Assembly (NCBI GenBank): GCA_963816955.1 | Contig: CAWFME010000011.1 | Span: 1-64,000 of the forward strand | DNA from: DATFQI01 sp963816955 | GTDB lineage: Bacteria; Actinomycetota; Thermoleophilia; Solirubrobacterales; Solirubrobacteraceae | DNA length: 64,000 bases | Direction of reading: 5' to 3' | Shown here: piece by piece, positions 53,197-62,044 of the stretch | Numbering within the stretch: position 1 is the stretch's first letter | Layout: every line of letters starts with the position of its first letter | Position numbers and translations under genes: made by a program | Notes under the pieces: generated by a model | Databases searched by the model: none | What the model saw: the letters and a program-made list of their open reading frames with translations, nothing else | What the model was told of the DNA's origin: nothing

Positions 53197-56013
53197 ATGG
53201 ACCCGTTCTCGCCGGGTTGCGGCGCGCTGCCGCCGCGCGCATGGCAGCGCACGAGCGCGCCCACGCTCTCGCTCGACGGAACCTGGGCGTTCCGGCTGGA
53301 CGGCGGCCCGTGGGGCGAGCTGCCGGTGCCGGCGCACTGGCAGCTCCACGGGCACGGCGCCCCCGCGTACACGAACGTCGCCTATCCGTTTCCGGTCGAG
53401 CCGCCGTTCGTCCCCGACGCCAACCCGACGGGCTCCTACCGGCGCGAGTTCACGCTGCCGCCCGGATGGCCGGAGGGTGCCGCGGTGCTGCGCTTCGGCG
53501 GCGCGGACTCGCACCTGCGCGCGTGGCTGAACGGGGTCGAACTCGGCGAGGCGTGCGGCAGCCGGCTCGTGCACGAGTTCGCGGTGGGCCACCTGCTGCG
53601 CGCCGAGAACGTGCTCGAGGTGCAGGTGCGGCAGTGGTCGGCGGGCTCCTACCTGGAGGACCAGGACATGTGGTGGCTGTCCGGGCTGTTCCGCGGGGTC
53701 GAGCTGCTGGCGCGGCCGGAGGGCTGCGTCGGCGACCTGTTCGTGCACGCCTCCGCCGGCGGCACGCTGCGCGTCGACGCCGACGTGCCGGCGCGGGTGG
53801 TGGTGCCCGAGCTGGGGATCGACTGCGCCGCGGGCGAGACCGTCGAGGCGGGGCCCGTGGAGCCTTGGAGCGCCGAGCTGCCGCGGCTCTACGACGGCGA
53901 GCTGCGGGCGGCGGGGGAGACCGTCCCGCTGCGGATCGGCTTCCGCACGGTCGCCGTCGAGGACGGCGAGCTGCGGGTCAACGGGCGGCGCGTGCTGCTG
54001 CGCGGCGTCAACCGCCACGAGTGGGACCCCGACCGCGGCCGCGCGGTGGGGGAGGACGTCATGCGCCGCGACGTCGAGCTGATGAAGGCCCACAACGTCA
54101 ACGCCGTGCGCACGAGCCACTATCCGCCGCACCCGCGCTTCCTCGAGCTCTGCGACGAGCTCGGCCTCTACGTGATCGCGGAATGCGACCTCGAGACGCA
54201 CGGCTTCCAGGAGGTGGGATGGCGCGGCAACCCGAGCGACGACGAGCGCTGGCGCGAGGCCTACCTCGACCGGATCGAGCGCACCGTCGAGCGCGACAAG
54301 AACCACCCGAGCGTGATCATGTGGTCGCTCGGCAACGAGAGCGGGATCGGCAGCAACCTCGTCGCGATGGCGGACTGGGTGCGCGAGCGCGATCCGTCGC
54401 GGCCGCTGCACTACGAGCACGACCTGACCGCGACGCTCGGCGACGTGCACAGCCGGATGTACGCGACCCACGAGGAGGTCGAGGCGCTCGGGCGGCGCGA
54501 GGAGCCGCCGCTCGATGACGCGGAGCTGGATGCGGCGCGGCGAGCCAAGCCGTTCGTGCTGTGCGAGTACGCGCACGCGATGGGCAACGGGCCCGGCGGC
54601 CTGGTCGAGTACCAGGCGCTGTTCGAGCGCCACGCGCGCTGCGCCGGCGGCTTCGTCTGGGAGTGGATCGACCACGGCATCCGCCGGATTGGATTCCCAC
54701 CCACCCACTTCGCCTACGGCGGCGACTTCGGCGAGCCGCTGCACGACGGCAACTTCGTCGCCGACGGCCTGGTGCTGCCGGACCGCGCGCCCTCGCCGGG
54801 CCTGCTCGAGCTCAAGGCGGTGTTCGCGCCCGTGCGCATCGACGCGGACGGGATCGCCAACCTCCATGACTTCCGCGACCTCTCCTGGCTGCGGTTCGTC
54901 TGGGCGCTCGAGGTCGAGGGCGAGCCCGTGGCGGACGGGACGCTCGACCCCGGGCCGGTGGCGCCCGGCGAGACCGTCCCGCTCCCGTGGCCCGAGCTGC
55001 CGGCCGTGCCGGAAGGCCGCGAGGCCTGGCTGACGGTCCGCGCCGTGGTCGCCAACGACGAGCCGTGGGCGCCCGCGGGCCACGAGCTGGCCTTCGGCCA
55101 GCTGCCGGTCGCCGAGCCCGCGCCGGCGGCGGCCGCGCCGGCGGCGGCCGCGCCGGCCGCGGCCGAGCGCGCGGCGCGCTCCCCCGCGCCGCTCCGCGAC
55201 GGCTCGCGGCTCGCCCTCGGCCCCGGCGGGTTCGACGCGGCGACCGGGCGGCTCGTGCGGCTCGGGGAGCTCGAGCTCGACGGGCCGCGGCTCGACGTCT
55301 GGCGCGCGCCGATCGACAACGACGTCGGCACGCACGGTCCCGAGCAGCTCGCGGACGCGTGGCGCGCCGCCGGCCTGCATCGGATGGCCGAGCGCGTGCT
55401 CGGCGTCGAGGCCGAGGGCGACCGGCTCGTCGTGCGCTCGCGGGTGGCGGCGGCCGGCACGGACCGCGGCCTCGCAACGACCTTCACCTGGACCGCCGAG
55501 GGCGACGGGCTGATCTGCCACGTCGCCGTCGAGCCCGAGGGCGACTGGCCGTTCCCGCTGCCGCGGCTCGGTACCCGGATGGCCCTGCCGGCGGCGCTCG
55601 GCCGGCTGGAGTGGTTCGGCCTCGGGCCGGGCGAGGCGTACGCCGACTCGCGCTCCGCCGTCCGCGTGGGCCGCTTCGCGCTGGACGTCGACGACCTCCA
55701 GACGCCTTACGTGATGCCGCAGGAGAACGGCAACCGCTCGCAGGTGCGCTGGGCGCAGCTCACGGACCAGCGCGGCGCCGGCCTGCGGGTCGAGGGCCGC
55801 CCGCACGTCGAGCTGACGGCCCGCCGCTGGACGAGCGAGGACCTCGACGCCGCCCGCCACGCCGCCGACCTCGTCCCGCGCGACCGCGTCTGGCTCAACG
55901 TCGATCTCGCCCAGCACGGGCTCGGCAGCGGCGCCTGCGGGCCGGCGGTGCTGCCGCAGCACCGCCTCGAGGCCCGGCCGGCGTCGTACGCCTTCGTAAT
56001 GTGCCGCTTGTGA
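53197..56013 (+). CDS. lacZ: Beta-galactosidase, glycoside hydrolase family 2 (LacZ type)
   Basis: 938 residues from ATG 53197 (GTG 53194 adjacent). Domains in order: jelly-roll (WAFRLDGGPWGELPVPAHWQ, PTGSYRREFTLPPGW), immunoglobulin-like, the TIM barrel with RGVNRHEWDPDRGRAVGEDV, acid/base Glu381 in WSLGNESGIGSN and nucleophile Glu457 in LCEYAHAMGNGPGG, then a C-terminal beta domain (WFGLGPGEAYADSRSAVRVG, YVMPQENGNRSQVRWAQL). An Ala/Pro linker near residue 640 replaces some sequence; at 938 residues it is shorter than the E. coli enzyme (1024). It hydrolyses terminal beta-galactosides. No secretion signal, so cytoplasmic. No lac permease nearby. Confidence 0.93.
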   Translation: MDPFSPGCGALPPRAWQRTSAPTLSLDGTWAFRLDGGPWGELPVPAHWQLHGHGAPAYTNVAYPFPVEPPFVPDANPTGSYRREFTLPPGWPEGAAVLRFGGADSHLRAWLNGVELGEACGSRLVHEFAVGHLLRAENVLEVQVRQWSAGSYLEDQDMWWLSGLFRGVELLARPEGCVGDLFVHASAGGTLRVDADVPARVVVPELGIDCAAGETVEAGPVEPWSAELPRLYDGELRAAGETVPLRIGFRTVAVEDGELRVNGRRVLLRGVNRHEWDPDRGRAVGEDVMRRDVELMKAHNVNAVRTSHYPPHPRFLELCDELGLYVIAECDLETHGFQEVGWRGNPSDDERWREAYLDRIERTVERDKNHPSVIMWSLGNESGIGSNLVAMADWVRERDPSRPLHYEHDLTATLGDVHSRMYATHEEVEALGRREEPPLDDAELDAARRAKPFVLCEYAHAMGNGPGGLVEYQALFERHARCAGGFVWEWIDHGIRRIGFPPTHFAYGGDFGEPLHDGNFVADGLVLPDRAPSPGLLELKAVFAPVRIDADGIANLHDFRDLSWLRFVWALEVEGEPVADGTLDPGPVAPGETVPLPWPELPAVPEGREAWLTVRAVVANDEPWAPAGHELAFGQLPVAEPAPAAAAPAAAAPAAAERAARSPAPLRDGSRLALGPGGFDAATGRLVRLGELELDGPRLDVWRAPIDNDVGTHGPEQLADAWRAAGLHRMAERVLGVEAEGDRLVVRSRVAAAGTDRGLATTFTWTAEGDGLICHVAVEPEGDWPFPLPRLGTRMALPAALGRLEWFGLGPGEAYADSRSAVRVGRFALDVDDLQTPYVMPQENGNRSQVRWAQLTDQRGAGLRVEGRPHVELTARRWTSEDLDAARHAADLVPRDRVWLNVDLAQHGLGSGACGPAVLPQHRLEARPASYAFVMCRL

Positions 56014-56822
56014 TCGCTCCCGTCGTGACGGCCAGGTGGGCGGCAGCCCACCTCGACGAGGTCGTGCTCGCCGACGTCCGCTGGTACCTCGACGGGCGTC
56101 CTGGCCGCGCCGAATACGACCGCGGCCACCTGCCCGGCGCGGTGTTCGTCGAGCTGGACGACTGGCTCGCCGCGCCCGCGAGCCCGCAGGCCGGCCGCCA
56201 CCCGTTGCCCGACCCCGAGGTCTTCGCGCGCGGGATGGGGGAGCTGGGGATCGGCGACGGCGACACGGTCGTGGCCTACGACGACCAGGGCGGCGTCGTC
56301 GCGGCGCGGCTGGCGTGGATGCTGCGCGTCACGGGCCACGAGGCCGCGATGCTCGACGGCGGCATCGCCGCCTGGGACGGCCCGCTGGAGACCGAGCCGC
56401 CGCAGCGCCCGCGCGCGACGTTCACGCCGCGGCCGTGGCCGCCGGAGGCGCTGGCGAGCGCCGACGATGCGGCCGACCCCGCCAACGCGGTCATCGACGC
56501 CCGCCAGCGCGAGCGCTACCTCGGCGAGGGGCCGGACCCGGTCGACCCGCGGCCCGGCCACATCCCCGGCGCGCGCAGCGTCCCGGCCCGCGAGCACCTC
56601 GCCCCCGACGGCCGCCTGCTGCCGGTCGAGGAGCTGCGCCGCCGTTTCGCGCAGGCCGGCGTCGACGGCTCCCGCCCGGTCGTCTCCTACTGCGGCTCCG
56701 GCGTGACCGCCTGCCACAACCTGATCGTGCTCGAGCACGCAGGGCTCGGCCCCGGCCGCCTGTACGACGGCTCGTGGTCGCAGTGGAGCAACGACCCGTC
56801 GCGGCCGGCCGCAACGGGCTAG
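56010..56822 (+). CDS. Sulfurtransferase with two rhodanese domains
   Basis: 270 residues from GTG 56010, overlapping the lacZ stop by 4 nt. Two rhodanese repeats: the first with VVLADVRWYLDGRPGRAEYD and GHLPGAVFVELDDWL, a DTVVAYDDQGGVVAARLAWM loop in which the Cys is absent; the second with AVIDARQRERYLGEGPDPVD, PGHIPGARSVP and the active-site loop SYCGSGVTACHNL. It matches thiosulfate/3-mercaptopyruvate sulfurtransferases in length. Context with lacZ is not functionally meaningful. Confidence 0.88.
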   Translation: MIAPVVTARWAAAHLDEVVLADVRWYLDGRPGRAEYDRGHLPGAVFVELDDWLAAPASPQAGRHPLPDPEVFARGMGELGIGDGDTVVAYDDQGGVVAARLAWMLRVTGHEAAMLDGGIAAWDGPLETEPPQRPRATFTPRPWPPEALASADDAADPANAVIDARQRERYLGEGPDPVDPRPGHIPGARSVPAREHLAPDGRLLPVEELRRRFAQAGVDGSRPVVSYCGSGVTACHNLIVLEHAGLGPGRLYDGSWSQWSNDPSRPAATG

Positions 56823-56838
56823 GGCGGGGGCCGCGCCC

Positions 56839-56900
56839 GGAGTAGGCGCTGCGGGCGGCACCCTCGCCTCCCCACCCAGCCGCCGTTGACGTTCGCCGGC
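56839..56900. repeat. 62-bp intergenic repeat, copy 2
   Basis: Second copy of the element at 44478-44539, again directly before a start codon (amidase ATG 56917). The GTTGACGTTCG end is identical in both. The TTGACG could be a -35 box, but no well-spaced -10 is visible. Confidence 0.55.
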
Positions 56901-56916
56901 GCCTAAGGTGCGCCTG

Positions 56917-58302
56917 ATGCCCCACAGCGCGACCGAGCTCCTGGCCGCATACCGGACGAAGGATCTCTCGCCCGTCGAGGCAACCGAAGAAGCGCTCGAG
57001 GCGATCGAGGAGCGCGACGGCGAGCTCAACGCGTTCTGCCTCGTCGACCCGGAGTCGGCGCGCGCCGACGCGCGCGCCTCGGAGGAGCGCTACGCCCGCG
57101 GGGAGCCCGCCGGCCCGCTCGACGGGGTCCCGGTCGCCGTCAAGGACCTGCTGGTCACGAAGGGCTGGCCGACGCTGCGCGGCTCGACCGCGATCGACCC
57201 GGCCGGCCCGTGGGACGACGACGCCCCGGTGGTGGCGTCGCTGCGCCGTTCGGGCGCCGTCATCCCCGGCAAGACGACCACGCCCGAGCTGGGCTGGAAG
57301 GGCGTCACCGACAGCGCGCTGACCGGCGTCACGCGCAACCCCTGGGACCCGGCGAGGACGCCGGGCGGCTCGAGCGGCGGCAGCGCCGCGGCACTCGCCG
57401 CCGGCATGGTCCCGCTCGCGCTCGGCACCGACGGCGGCGGGTCGATCCGGATCCCATGCGCGTTCTGCGGCCTGCCGGGGATCAAGCCGACGTTCGGCCG
57501 CGTGCCCGCCTGGCCGGCCAGCCCGTTCGGGCCGGTCTCGCACGTCGGCCCGATGGCGCGCACGGTCGCCGACCTGGCGCTGCTGCTCGACGTGATCGCG
57601 CAGCCCGACGCCCGCGACTGGCAGCAGCTGCCGCCCGCCACCGGCTCGTTCGGCGCCGGGCTCGAGGACGGCGTCGAGGGGCTGCGGATCGCGTTCAGCC
57701 CCGAGCTCGGGCACGCCGCCGTGGACCCGGAGATCGCCGGCCTCGTCGCCCGGGCGGCATCCGCGTTCGCCGAGCTCGGCGCGCACGTCGAGCAGGTCGA
57801 CCCCGGCTTCGCGGACCCGCGCGAGACGTTCGACGTGCTGTGGTCGACCGGCGCGGCGCGCGCGGTAGCGCTGCTCCCGAGCGCCGACGGCATCGATCCC
57901 GGGCTCGCGGCGATGGCCGAGCAGGGCCGCGCCCACTCCGGCCTCGAGTACCTGCGCGCCTGCGGTGAGCGCGACCAGCTCGCGATCGCGATGAGCCGCT
58001 TCCACGAGCGGTGGGACCTGCTGCTCACGCCGGCGATGCCGATCGTCGCGCTCGAGGCGGGCCGCGAGGCCCCGGACGGCAGCGCCGACCCGCGCTGGCC
58101 GGGCTGGACACCGTTCACCTATCCGTTCAACCTCACCCAGCAGCCCGCGGCGACGGTCCCGTGCGGGTTCACGGCGGCCGGGCTCCCGGCCGGCCTGCAG
58201 ATCGTCGGCCCGCGCCACGCGGACGCCCTGGTGCTGCGCACAGCACGAGCCTACGAGCAGGCGCACCCCCAGACTACGGTTGCCCGTAGCAATACCCCAT
58301 AG
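56917..58302 (+). CDS. Amidase signature family enzyme
   Basis: 461 residues from ATG 56917. The Ser-Ser-Lys triad is present: Lys near 74 in VPVAVKDLLVTKG, the bridging Ser in TPGGSSGGSAAALAAG (about 153) and the nucleophile Ser in LGTDGGGSIRIPCAFCG (about 178). The C-terminal LTQQPAATVPCGFTAAGLPA with GLQIVGPR is standard. Hydrolyses an amide bond; substrate not predictable, and no GatB/C genes are near, so it is not a tRNA amidotransferase. Its stop lies inside a CsoR-like operator that precedes the next gene. Confidence 0.92.
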   Translation: MPHSATELLAAYRTKDLSPVEATEEALEAIEERDGELNAFCLVDPESARADARASEERYARGEPAGPLDGVPVAVKDLLVTKGWPTLRGSTAIDPAGPWDDDAPVVASLRRSGAVIPGKTTTPELGWKGVTDSALTGVTRNPWDPARTPGGSSGGSAAALAAGMVPLALGTDGGGSIRIPCAFCGLPGIKPTFGRVPAWPASPFGPVSHVGPMARTVADLALLLDVIAQPDARDWQQLPPATGSFGAGLEDGVEGLRIAFSPELGHAAVDPEIAGLVARAASAFAELGAHVEQVDPGFADPRETFDVLWSTGAARAVALLPSADGIDPGLAAMAEQGRAHSGLEYLRACGERDQLAIAMSRFHERWDLLLTPAMPIVALEAGREAPDGSADPRWPGWTPFTYPFNLTQQPAATVPCGFTAAGLPAGLQIVGPRHADALVLRTARAYEQAHPQTTVARSNTP

Positions 58303-58308
58303 GGGTAT
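58292..58308. promoter_or_regulatory. CsoR-like operator
   Basis: ATACCCC-ATA-GGGGTAT, a perfect inverted repeat typical of copper/metal-responsive CsoR-family sites (TACCCC/GGGGTA halves). It overlaps the amidase stop and ends 16 bp before the start of the Met-rich membrane protein gene. Confidence 0.7.
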
Positions 58309-58324
58309 CCAATACGGTGGGCTC

Positions 58325-58726
58325 ATGTTGCAGACGCCCACCGCACACTTCCTCCGCCACTACCTCGAGATGGTCGTCGCGATGCTGCTCGGCATGGTCG
58401 TCCTCGGGATTCCCGGGGACATGCTGCTGGAGCTCGCCGGGGTCGACACCGCCGCCGCCGCCGGCGTGCTGCTGATCGGCATGGCCACCTACATGACCGT
58501 GCCGATGGTCGCCTGGATGCGCCACCGCGGCCACGGCTGGCTCCCGTCCCTGGAGATGACCGCCGCGATGTACGTGCCCACCCTCGGCGCCCTCGCGCTC
58601 CTGGAGGCCGGCGCGCTCGGCGACGCGCATGCCGCGATGGCCGTCCAGCACGTCGTCATGTTCCCCGCGATGTTCGGCGTGATGCTGCTGCGCCGCGAGG
58701 AGTACACCGCCCACGCGCCGGCCTGA
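58325..58726 (+). CDS. Met/His-rich multi-span membrane protein, probably metal-related
   Basis: 133 residues from ATG 58325. Four predicted membrane helices: YLEMVVAMLLGMVVLGIPGD, AGVLLIGMATYMTVPMVAWM, EMTAAMYVPTLGALALLEAG and AAMAVQHVVMFPAMFGVMLL. Methionines and histidines (HFLRHYLEM, RHRGHGW, HAAMAVQHVVMF) are enriched in and next to helices, as in copper-handling membrane proteins. A CsoR-like operator 16 bp upstream supports metal-dependent expression. No named family; copper is my best guess. Confidence 0.65.
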   Translation: MLQTPTAHFLRHYLEMVVAMLLGMVVLGIPGDMLLELAGVDTAAAAGVLLIGMATYMTVPMVAWMRHRGHGWLPSLEMTAAMYVPTLGALALLEAGALGDAHAAMAVQHVVMFPAMFGVMLLRREEYTAHAPA

Positions 58727-58754
58727 GCCGGCCCGTGGGCGGGACGCGCCGGTC

Positions 58755-61025
58755 CTAGCCGGTGACGGTGAACGACTTCGTCAGCGTCGCCTTCGAGCTG
58801 TTGCCCGCATACAGGTGGATCGCGCCCGGCTCGACGACGAACTTCCCGGCGTTGTCGTAGAAGCCGAAGTCGCTGCGGTCGATCGTGAACGTGACCTTCT
58901 TCTGCTCGCCGGGCGCGAGCGTCACGCGCTCGAACCCGCGGAGCCGGCGGACCGGCTGCGAGATGCTCGCCACCGGGTCGTGGAGGTAGAGCTGCACCAC
59001 CTCGTCACCGGCTGGGCCGGCGACGTTGCGCACGTTGACGGACGCGGTGAGCGATCCCTTCTTCGACACGCTCGTGCGTGACAGGGTCAGGTTCGTGATC
59101 TCGAACTGGCTGTAGCTCAGCCCGTAGCCGAACACGTACCGCGGGTCGCAGCTCTTGATGTCGCGGTGGCGCGACACGTACTTCTGCGTCACGTCGCACG
59201 GACGGCCCGTCGGCTCGTGGTTGTAGTAGATCGGCACCTGGCCGACCCGGCGCGGGAACGACACGGGCAGCTTGCCGCCCGGGTTGACCTTGCCGAAGAC
59301 CACGTCGGCGACCGAGTGGCCGGCCTGCCCGCCCGGGAACCAGGCCTCGAGGATCGCGGGCGCGACGCCCGTGACACCGTCGAGCGTGAGCGGGCGCCCG
59401 TTGAAGAGCACGACGACGAACGGCTTGCCCGTCGCCTTGATCGCCGCGATCAGCTGCTCCTGGTTGCCCGGCAGGTCGAGCACGCTGCGCGAGGCGGCCT
59501 CGCCGCTGTGCGCCCGCGTCTCGCCGACCGCGAGCACGACCTGGTCGGCCGCGTTGGCGGCGGCGACCGCATCCGGGAACTCAGTGTTCGGGCAGTCCTC
59601 GGACTCGTCGTACTGCGGAGGCTCGTTGCCCGGGAGCTTGCAGCCCTCGGCGTAGGTCGCGCCCGGGCTCTGGGCCCGGATGCCCTCGAGCACCGTCACC
59701 CTCTTCTTGGCGTCGTCGCCACGGCCCCACCACGGGCCGAGCTGGTCCTTCGCGTTGTCGGCCAGCGGCCCGATGACCGCGGTCCTCTTCGCCGGGTCGA
59801 GCGGCAGCACCTCGCCGTCGTTCTCGAGCAGGACCATCGAGCGCCCGCCCGCCTTGCGCGCCGCGGCGAGCGCGTCGTCCTGCTCCTGCGCGGCCTCGGC
59901 CTTGGACGGGTCGACGTAGGGGTTCTCGAACAGCCCGGCGCGGAACTTGACCCGCAGGATCCGGCGGACCGCGTCGTCGAGGCGCTTCACCGAGATCTTC
60001 CGCTGGGCGAGCAGCTGCTTGCCGTTGTCGCGGATGAACGTCGAGACCATCTCGGAGTCGGTGCCGGCGTTGAGCGCCTGGGCGGCGGCGTCGGCCGGCG
60101 AGGCGGCCGTGCCATGGTTGAGCAGCTCGGCGACGGCGGTGTAGTCGCTCTCGATGAAGCCGTCCCAGTTCCACTCGTTCTTGAGGATGTCGGTCTCGAG
60201 CCGCTTGTTGGCGCAGCCCGGGACGCCGTTGATGGCGTTGAACGAGCACATCGCCGTGTCCGAGCCCGCGTCGATCGCAGCCTTGAACGGCGGCAGGTAG
60301 AGATTGCGCAGCCGCTGCTCGGACATGTCGGTCGTGTTGTAGTCGCGGCCGGCCTCCGGCTGGCCGTAGGCGGCGTAGTGCTTGACGCTCGTCACGACCT
60401 TGTCCGCGGCGGCGTAGTCGCGGCCCTGCGCGGCCTTCACGCGCGCGGCGGCCATGACGGAGTTCAGGTACGGATCCTCGCCCGCGGCCTCGGAGATGCG
60501 GCCCCAGCGCGGGTCGTGGGAGACGTCGACCATCGGGCTGTAGATCTGCTTGAGGCCGACAGCGGCGGACTCGCGCGCGCCGATCCGGTGGTCGTCGGAG
60601 GCCACGTCGGGATCGAACGAGCTGCCCGTCGCCAGCGGGATCGGGAAGATGGTGCGGAAGCCGTGGATCGTGTCGTAGGCGAACAGGATCGGGATCCCGA
60701 GCCGCGACTCCTCCACGGCGATCCGCTGGAAGTGGTTGATCTTCACCGGGTCGACGAGGCTGAACACGCCGCCGACCCCCGCCTTGGCCTCCGCGTCGTT
60801 GATCTGCCCGTCGGAGAGGAGCTGCACCTGCTGGAGCTTCTCCTTCGTGGTCATCCGCCGCAGCAGCGCGTTCACCTGCTTCTCGACGTCCTTGCTCGCC
60901 GCGGGCCTGGCCGGTGCGAGCGCCTGCTCCTCGGGCGTGCCGCCCGCGGCGTACACGCCTCCGGCGACGGCAGCGGTGGTCGCCGTGGCGGCGATGGCCA
61001 TGGCGAGCTTGCCCCTACGCTTCAT
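58755..61025 (-). CDS. Secreted beta-glucosidase, glycoside hydrolase family 3
   Basis: 756 residues from ATG 61025. Signal peptide RRGKLAMAIAATATTAAVAG. GH3 N-domain: PILFAYDTIHGFRTIFPIPL, PMVDVSHDPRWGRISEAAGE, SVKHYAAYGQPEAGRDYNTT and the nucleophile Asp (about 293) in GFIESDYTAVAELL. GH3 C-domain: GGRSMVLLENDGEVLPLDPA with KRTAVIGPLADNA, then PVSFPRRVGQVPIYYNHEPT and VFGYGLSYSQFEITNL, ending in a fibronectin-like domain (GFERVTLAPGEQKKVTF). Close to BglX in layout. It releases glucose from beta-glucosides outside the cell or in the envelope. Monocistronic. Confidence 0.93.
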   Translation of the reverse strand: MKRRGKLAMAIAATATTAAVAGGVYAAGGTPEEQALAPARPAASKDVEKQVNALLRRMTTKEKLQQVQLLSDGQINDAEAKAGVGGVFSLVDPVKINHFQRIAVEESRLGIPILFAYDTIHGFRTIFPIPLATGSSFDPDVASDDHRIGARESAAVGLKQIYSPMVDVSHDPRWGRISEAAGEDPYLNSVMAAARVKAAQGRDYAAADKVVTSVKHYAAYGQPEAGRDYNTTDMSEQRLRNLYLPPFKAAIDAGSDTAMCSFNAINGVPGCANKRLETDILKNEWNWDGFIESDYTAVAELLNHGTAASPADAAAQALNAGTDSEMVSTFIRDNGKQLLAQRKISVKRLDDAVRRILRVKFRAGLFENPYVDPSKAEAAQEQDDALAAARKAGGRSMVLLENDGEVLPLDPAKRTAVIGPLADNAKDQLGPWWGRGDDAKKRVTVLEGIRAQSPGATYAEGCKLPGNEPPQYDESEDCPNTEFPDAVAAANAADQVVLAVGETRAHSGEAASRSVLDLPGNQEQLIAAIKATGKPFVVVLFNGRPLTLDGVTGVAPAILEAWFPGGQAGHSVADVVFGKVNPGGKLPVSFPRRVGQVPIYYNHEPTGRPCDVTQKYVSRHRDIKSCDPRYVFGYGLSYSQFEITNLTLSRTSVSKKGSLTASVNVRNVAGPAGDEVVQLYLHDPVASISQPVRRLRGFERVTLAPGEQKKVTFTIDRSDFGFYDNAGKFVVEPGAIHLYAGNSSKATLTKSFTVTG

Positions 61026-61139
61026 CGAGCCTCCCCTTCCAGAGGTGCGGCGCAGATCTCCCGTGCCCGCGCGCGGGTAGGTATGTACCCCACCCCTGGC
61101 CCGCCGACACCGCAGGTGCCGGCGGGTGAGGCGGTCAGG

Positions 61140-61295
61140 TCAGCGCGCGGGTACGTCGAGCCCCGGCGACGTGCACCGGGGGTCGTGGCACGGGTACGGA
61201 CGGCCGTGCGCGCCGCCGTGGAAGTGCACGCCGGAGCCCGGCGTCCATTCGGCGGTCAGGGTGCGGGTCAGCTTGGAGAGGAAACGGCGAGCCAT
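61140..61295 (-). CDS. 51-residue protein with His/Cys-rich C-terminus
   Basis: ATG 61295 has a strong AAAAGGAGA 8 nt upstream, which fixes the start. The N-terminal half is basic and helical (ARRFLSKLTRTLTAEWTPGS); the C-terminal half HFHGGAHGRPYPCHDPRC carries four His and two Cys, a possible metal site. Small actinobacterial proteins with a VHFHxGxxGRPxPCxDxxC layout are familiar to me but unnamed. Short monocistronic gene, divergent from the GntR regulator. Confidence 0.65.
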   Translation of the reverse strand: MARRFLSKLTRTLTAEWTPGSGVHFHGGAHGRPYPCHDPRCTSPGLDVPAR

Positions 61296-61338
61296 CTCGG
61301 AGTCTCCTTTTCGGTCGGGGTCGGACGCTTGCATCCAT

Positions 61339-61350
61339 CTTGCATACAAG
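61339..61350. promoter_or_regulatory. GntR/FadR-type operator candidate
   Basis: CTTGCATACAAG, a near-palindrome matching the TTGTATGCAA-type sites of GntR regulators with FCD domains. A second CTTGCAT half-site lies at 61328-61334. It sits 23 bp upstream of the GntR start, between it and the 51-residue gene. Confidence 0.5.
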
Positions 61351-61372
61351 CTGTGCACTAGCCTACCAGCCG

Positions 61373-62044
61373 ATGTCCACGCCACCCCGGACCGGGGAGC
61401 ACGAGATCCTCCCGCGCGGGCGCTCGGCGGCGCAGCTGGCCTACGACTACGTCAAGGCGCGCCTGCTCGACGGCCGCTTCGCCGGCGGCACGCTGCTGAG
61501 CGAGAACGAGATCGCCCACCGCCTGGACGTCTCCCGCACCCCCGTCCGCCAGGCCTTCGTGCAGCTCGAGGCCGAGGGCCTGCTCGAGCTCTACCCGCGC
61601 CGCGGCGCGCTCGTGGTGCCGATCTCGCCCTCGGAAGCCGAGGACGTGCTCGAGGCGCGGATGCTGATCGAGCAGCACGCGGCCCGCCGTGCCGCCGGCG
61701 CCGGGCCGGCGCTCGTGCGGGCCCTGCGCGGATTCATCGCCGACCAGGAGGCGACGCTCGATCAGGGCGGCGCCGGCTTCGCCTGGGCCGACCGCGCGTT
61801 CCACCGCGCGATCGTCGACGCGGGAGGCAACCGCCTGCTCACCCGCCAGTACGACGCCCTGCGCGACCGCCACCAGCGGATCGCCGCGGCGGCCGTCGCG
61901 AGCGAGCCCGCCCGGCTGGAGCGCTTCATCGCCGAGCACCGCGAGATCGTCGCCGCCCTGGAGGCCGGCGACGCCGACCGCGCGGCATCGCTGCTCGGCA
62001 CGCACCTGCAGGGCGCGCACGAGCTCGCGCGCCGGCCGCGCTAG
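61373..62044 (+). CDS. GntR-family regulator (FCD domain)
   Basis: 223 residues from ATG 61373. N-terminal winged helix: AYDYVKARLLDGRFAGGTLL, SENEIAHRLDVSRTPVRQAF with VQLEAEGLLELYPRRGALVV. The C-terminal FCD domain (VLEARMLIEQHAARRAAGAG, DRAFHRAIVDAGGNRLLTRQ, EHREIVAALEAGDADRAASL) has the His/Asp pattern that often binds a metal and a carboxylate ligand. Probably controls the converging aminotransferase/RraA genes or the 51-residue gene. Overlaps the aminotransferase 3' end by 4 nt. Confidence 0.9.
   Translation: MSTPPRTGEHEILPRGRSAAQLAYDYVKARLLDGRFAGGTLLSENEIAHRLDVSRTPVRQAFVQLEAEGLLELYPRRGALVVPISPSEAEDVLEARMLIEQHAARRAAGAGPALVRALRGFIADQEATLDQGGAGFAWADRAFHRAIVDAGGNRLLTRQYDALRDRHQRIAAAAVASEPARLERFIAEHREIVAALEAGDADRAASLLGTHLQGAHELARRPR

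Noticed and set aside
54987..55200. Short tandem GGCGGCCGCGCCG-like repeats in the lacZ linker
   Set aside because: They encode an Ala/Pro linker in frame and are ordinary low-complexity coding DNA.
52816..55962. 1048-codon ORF antisense to lacZ
   Set aside because: Pure shadow of the beta-galactosidase gene; long antisense ORFs are expected at this GC content.
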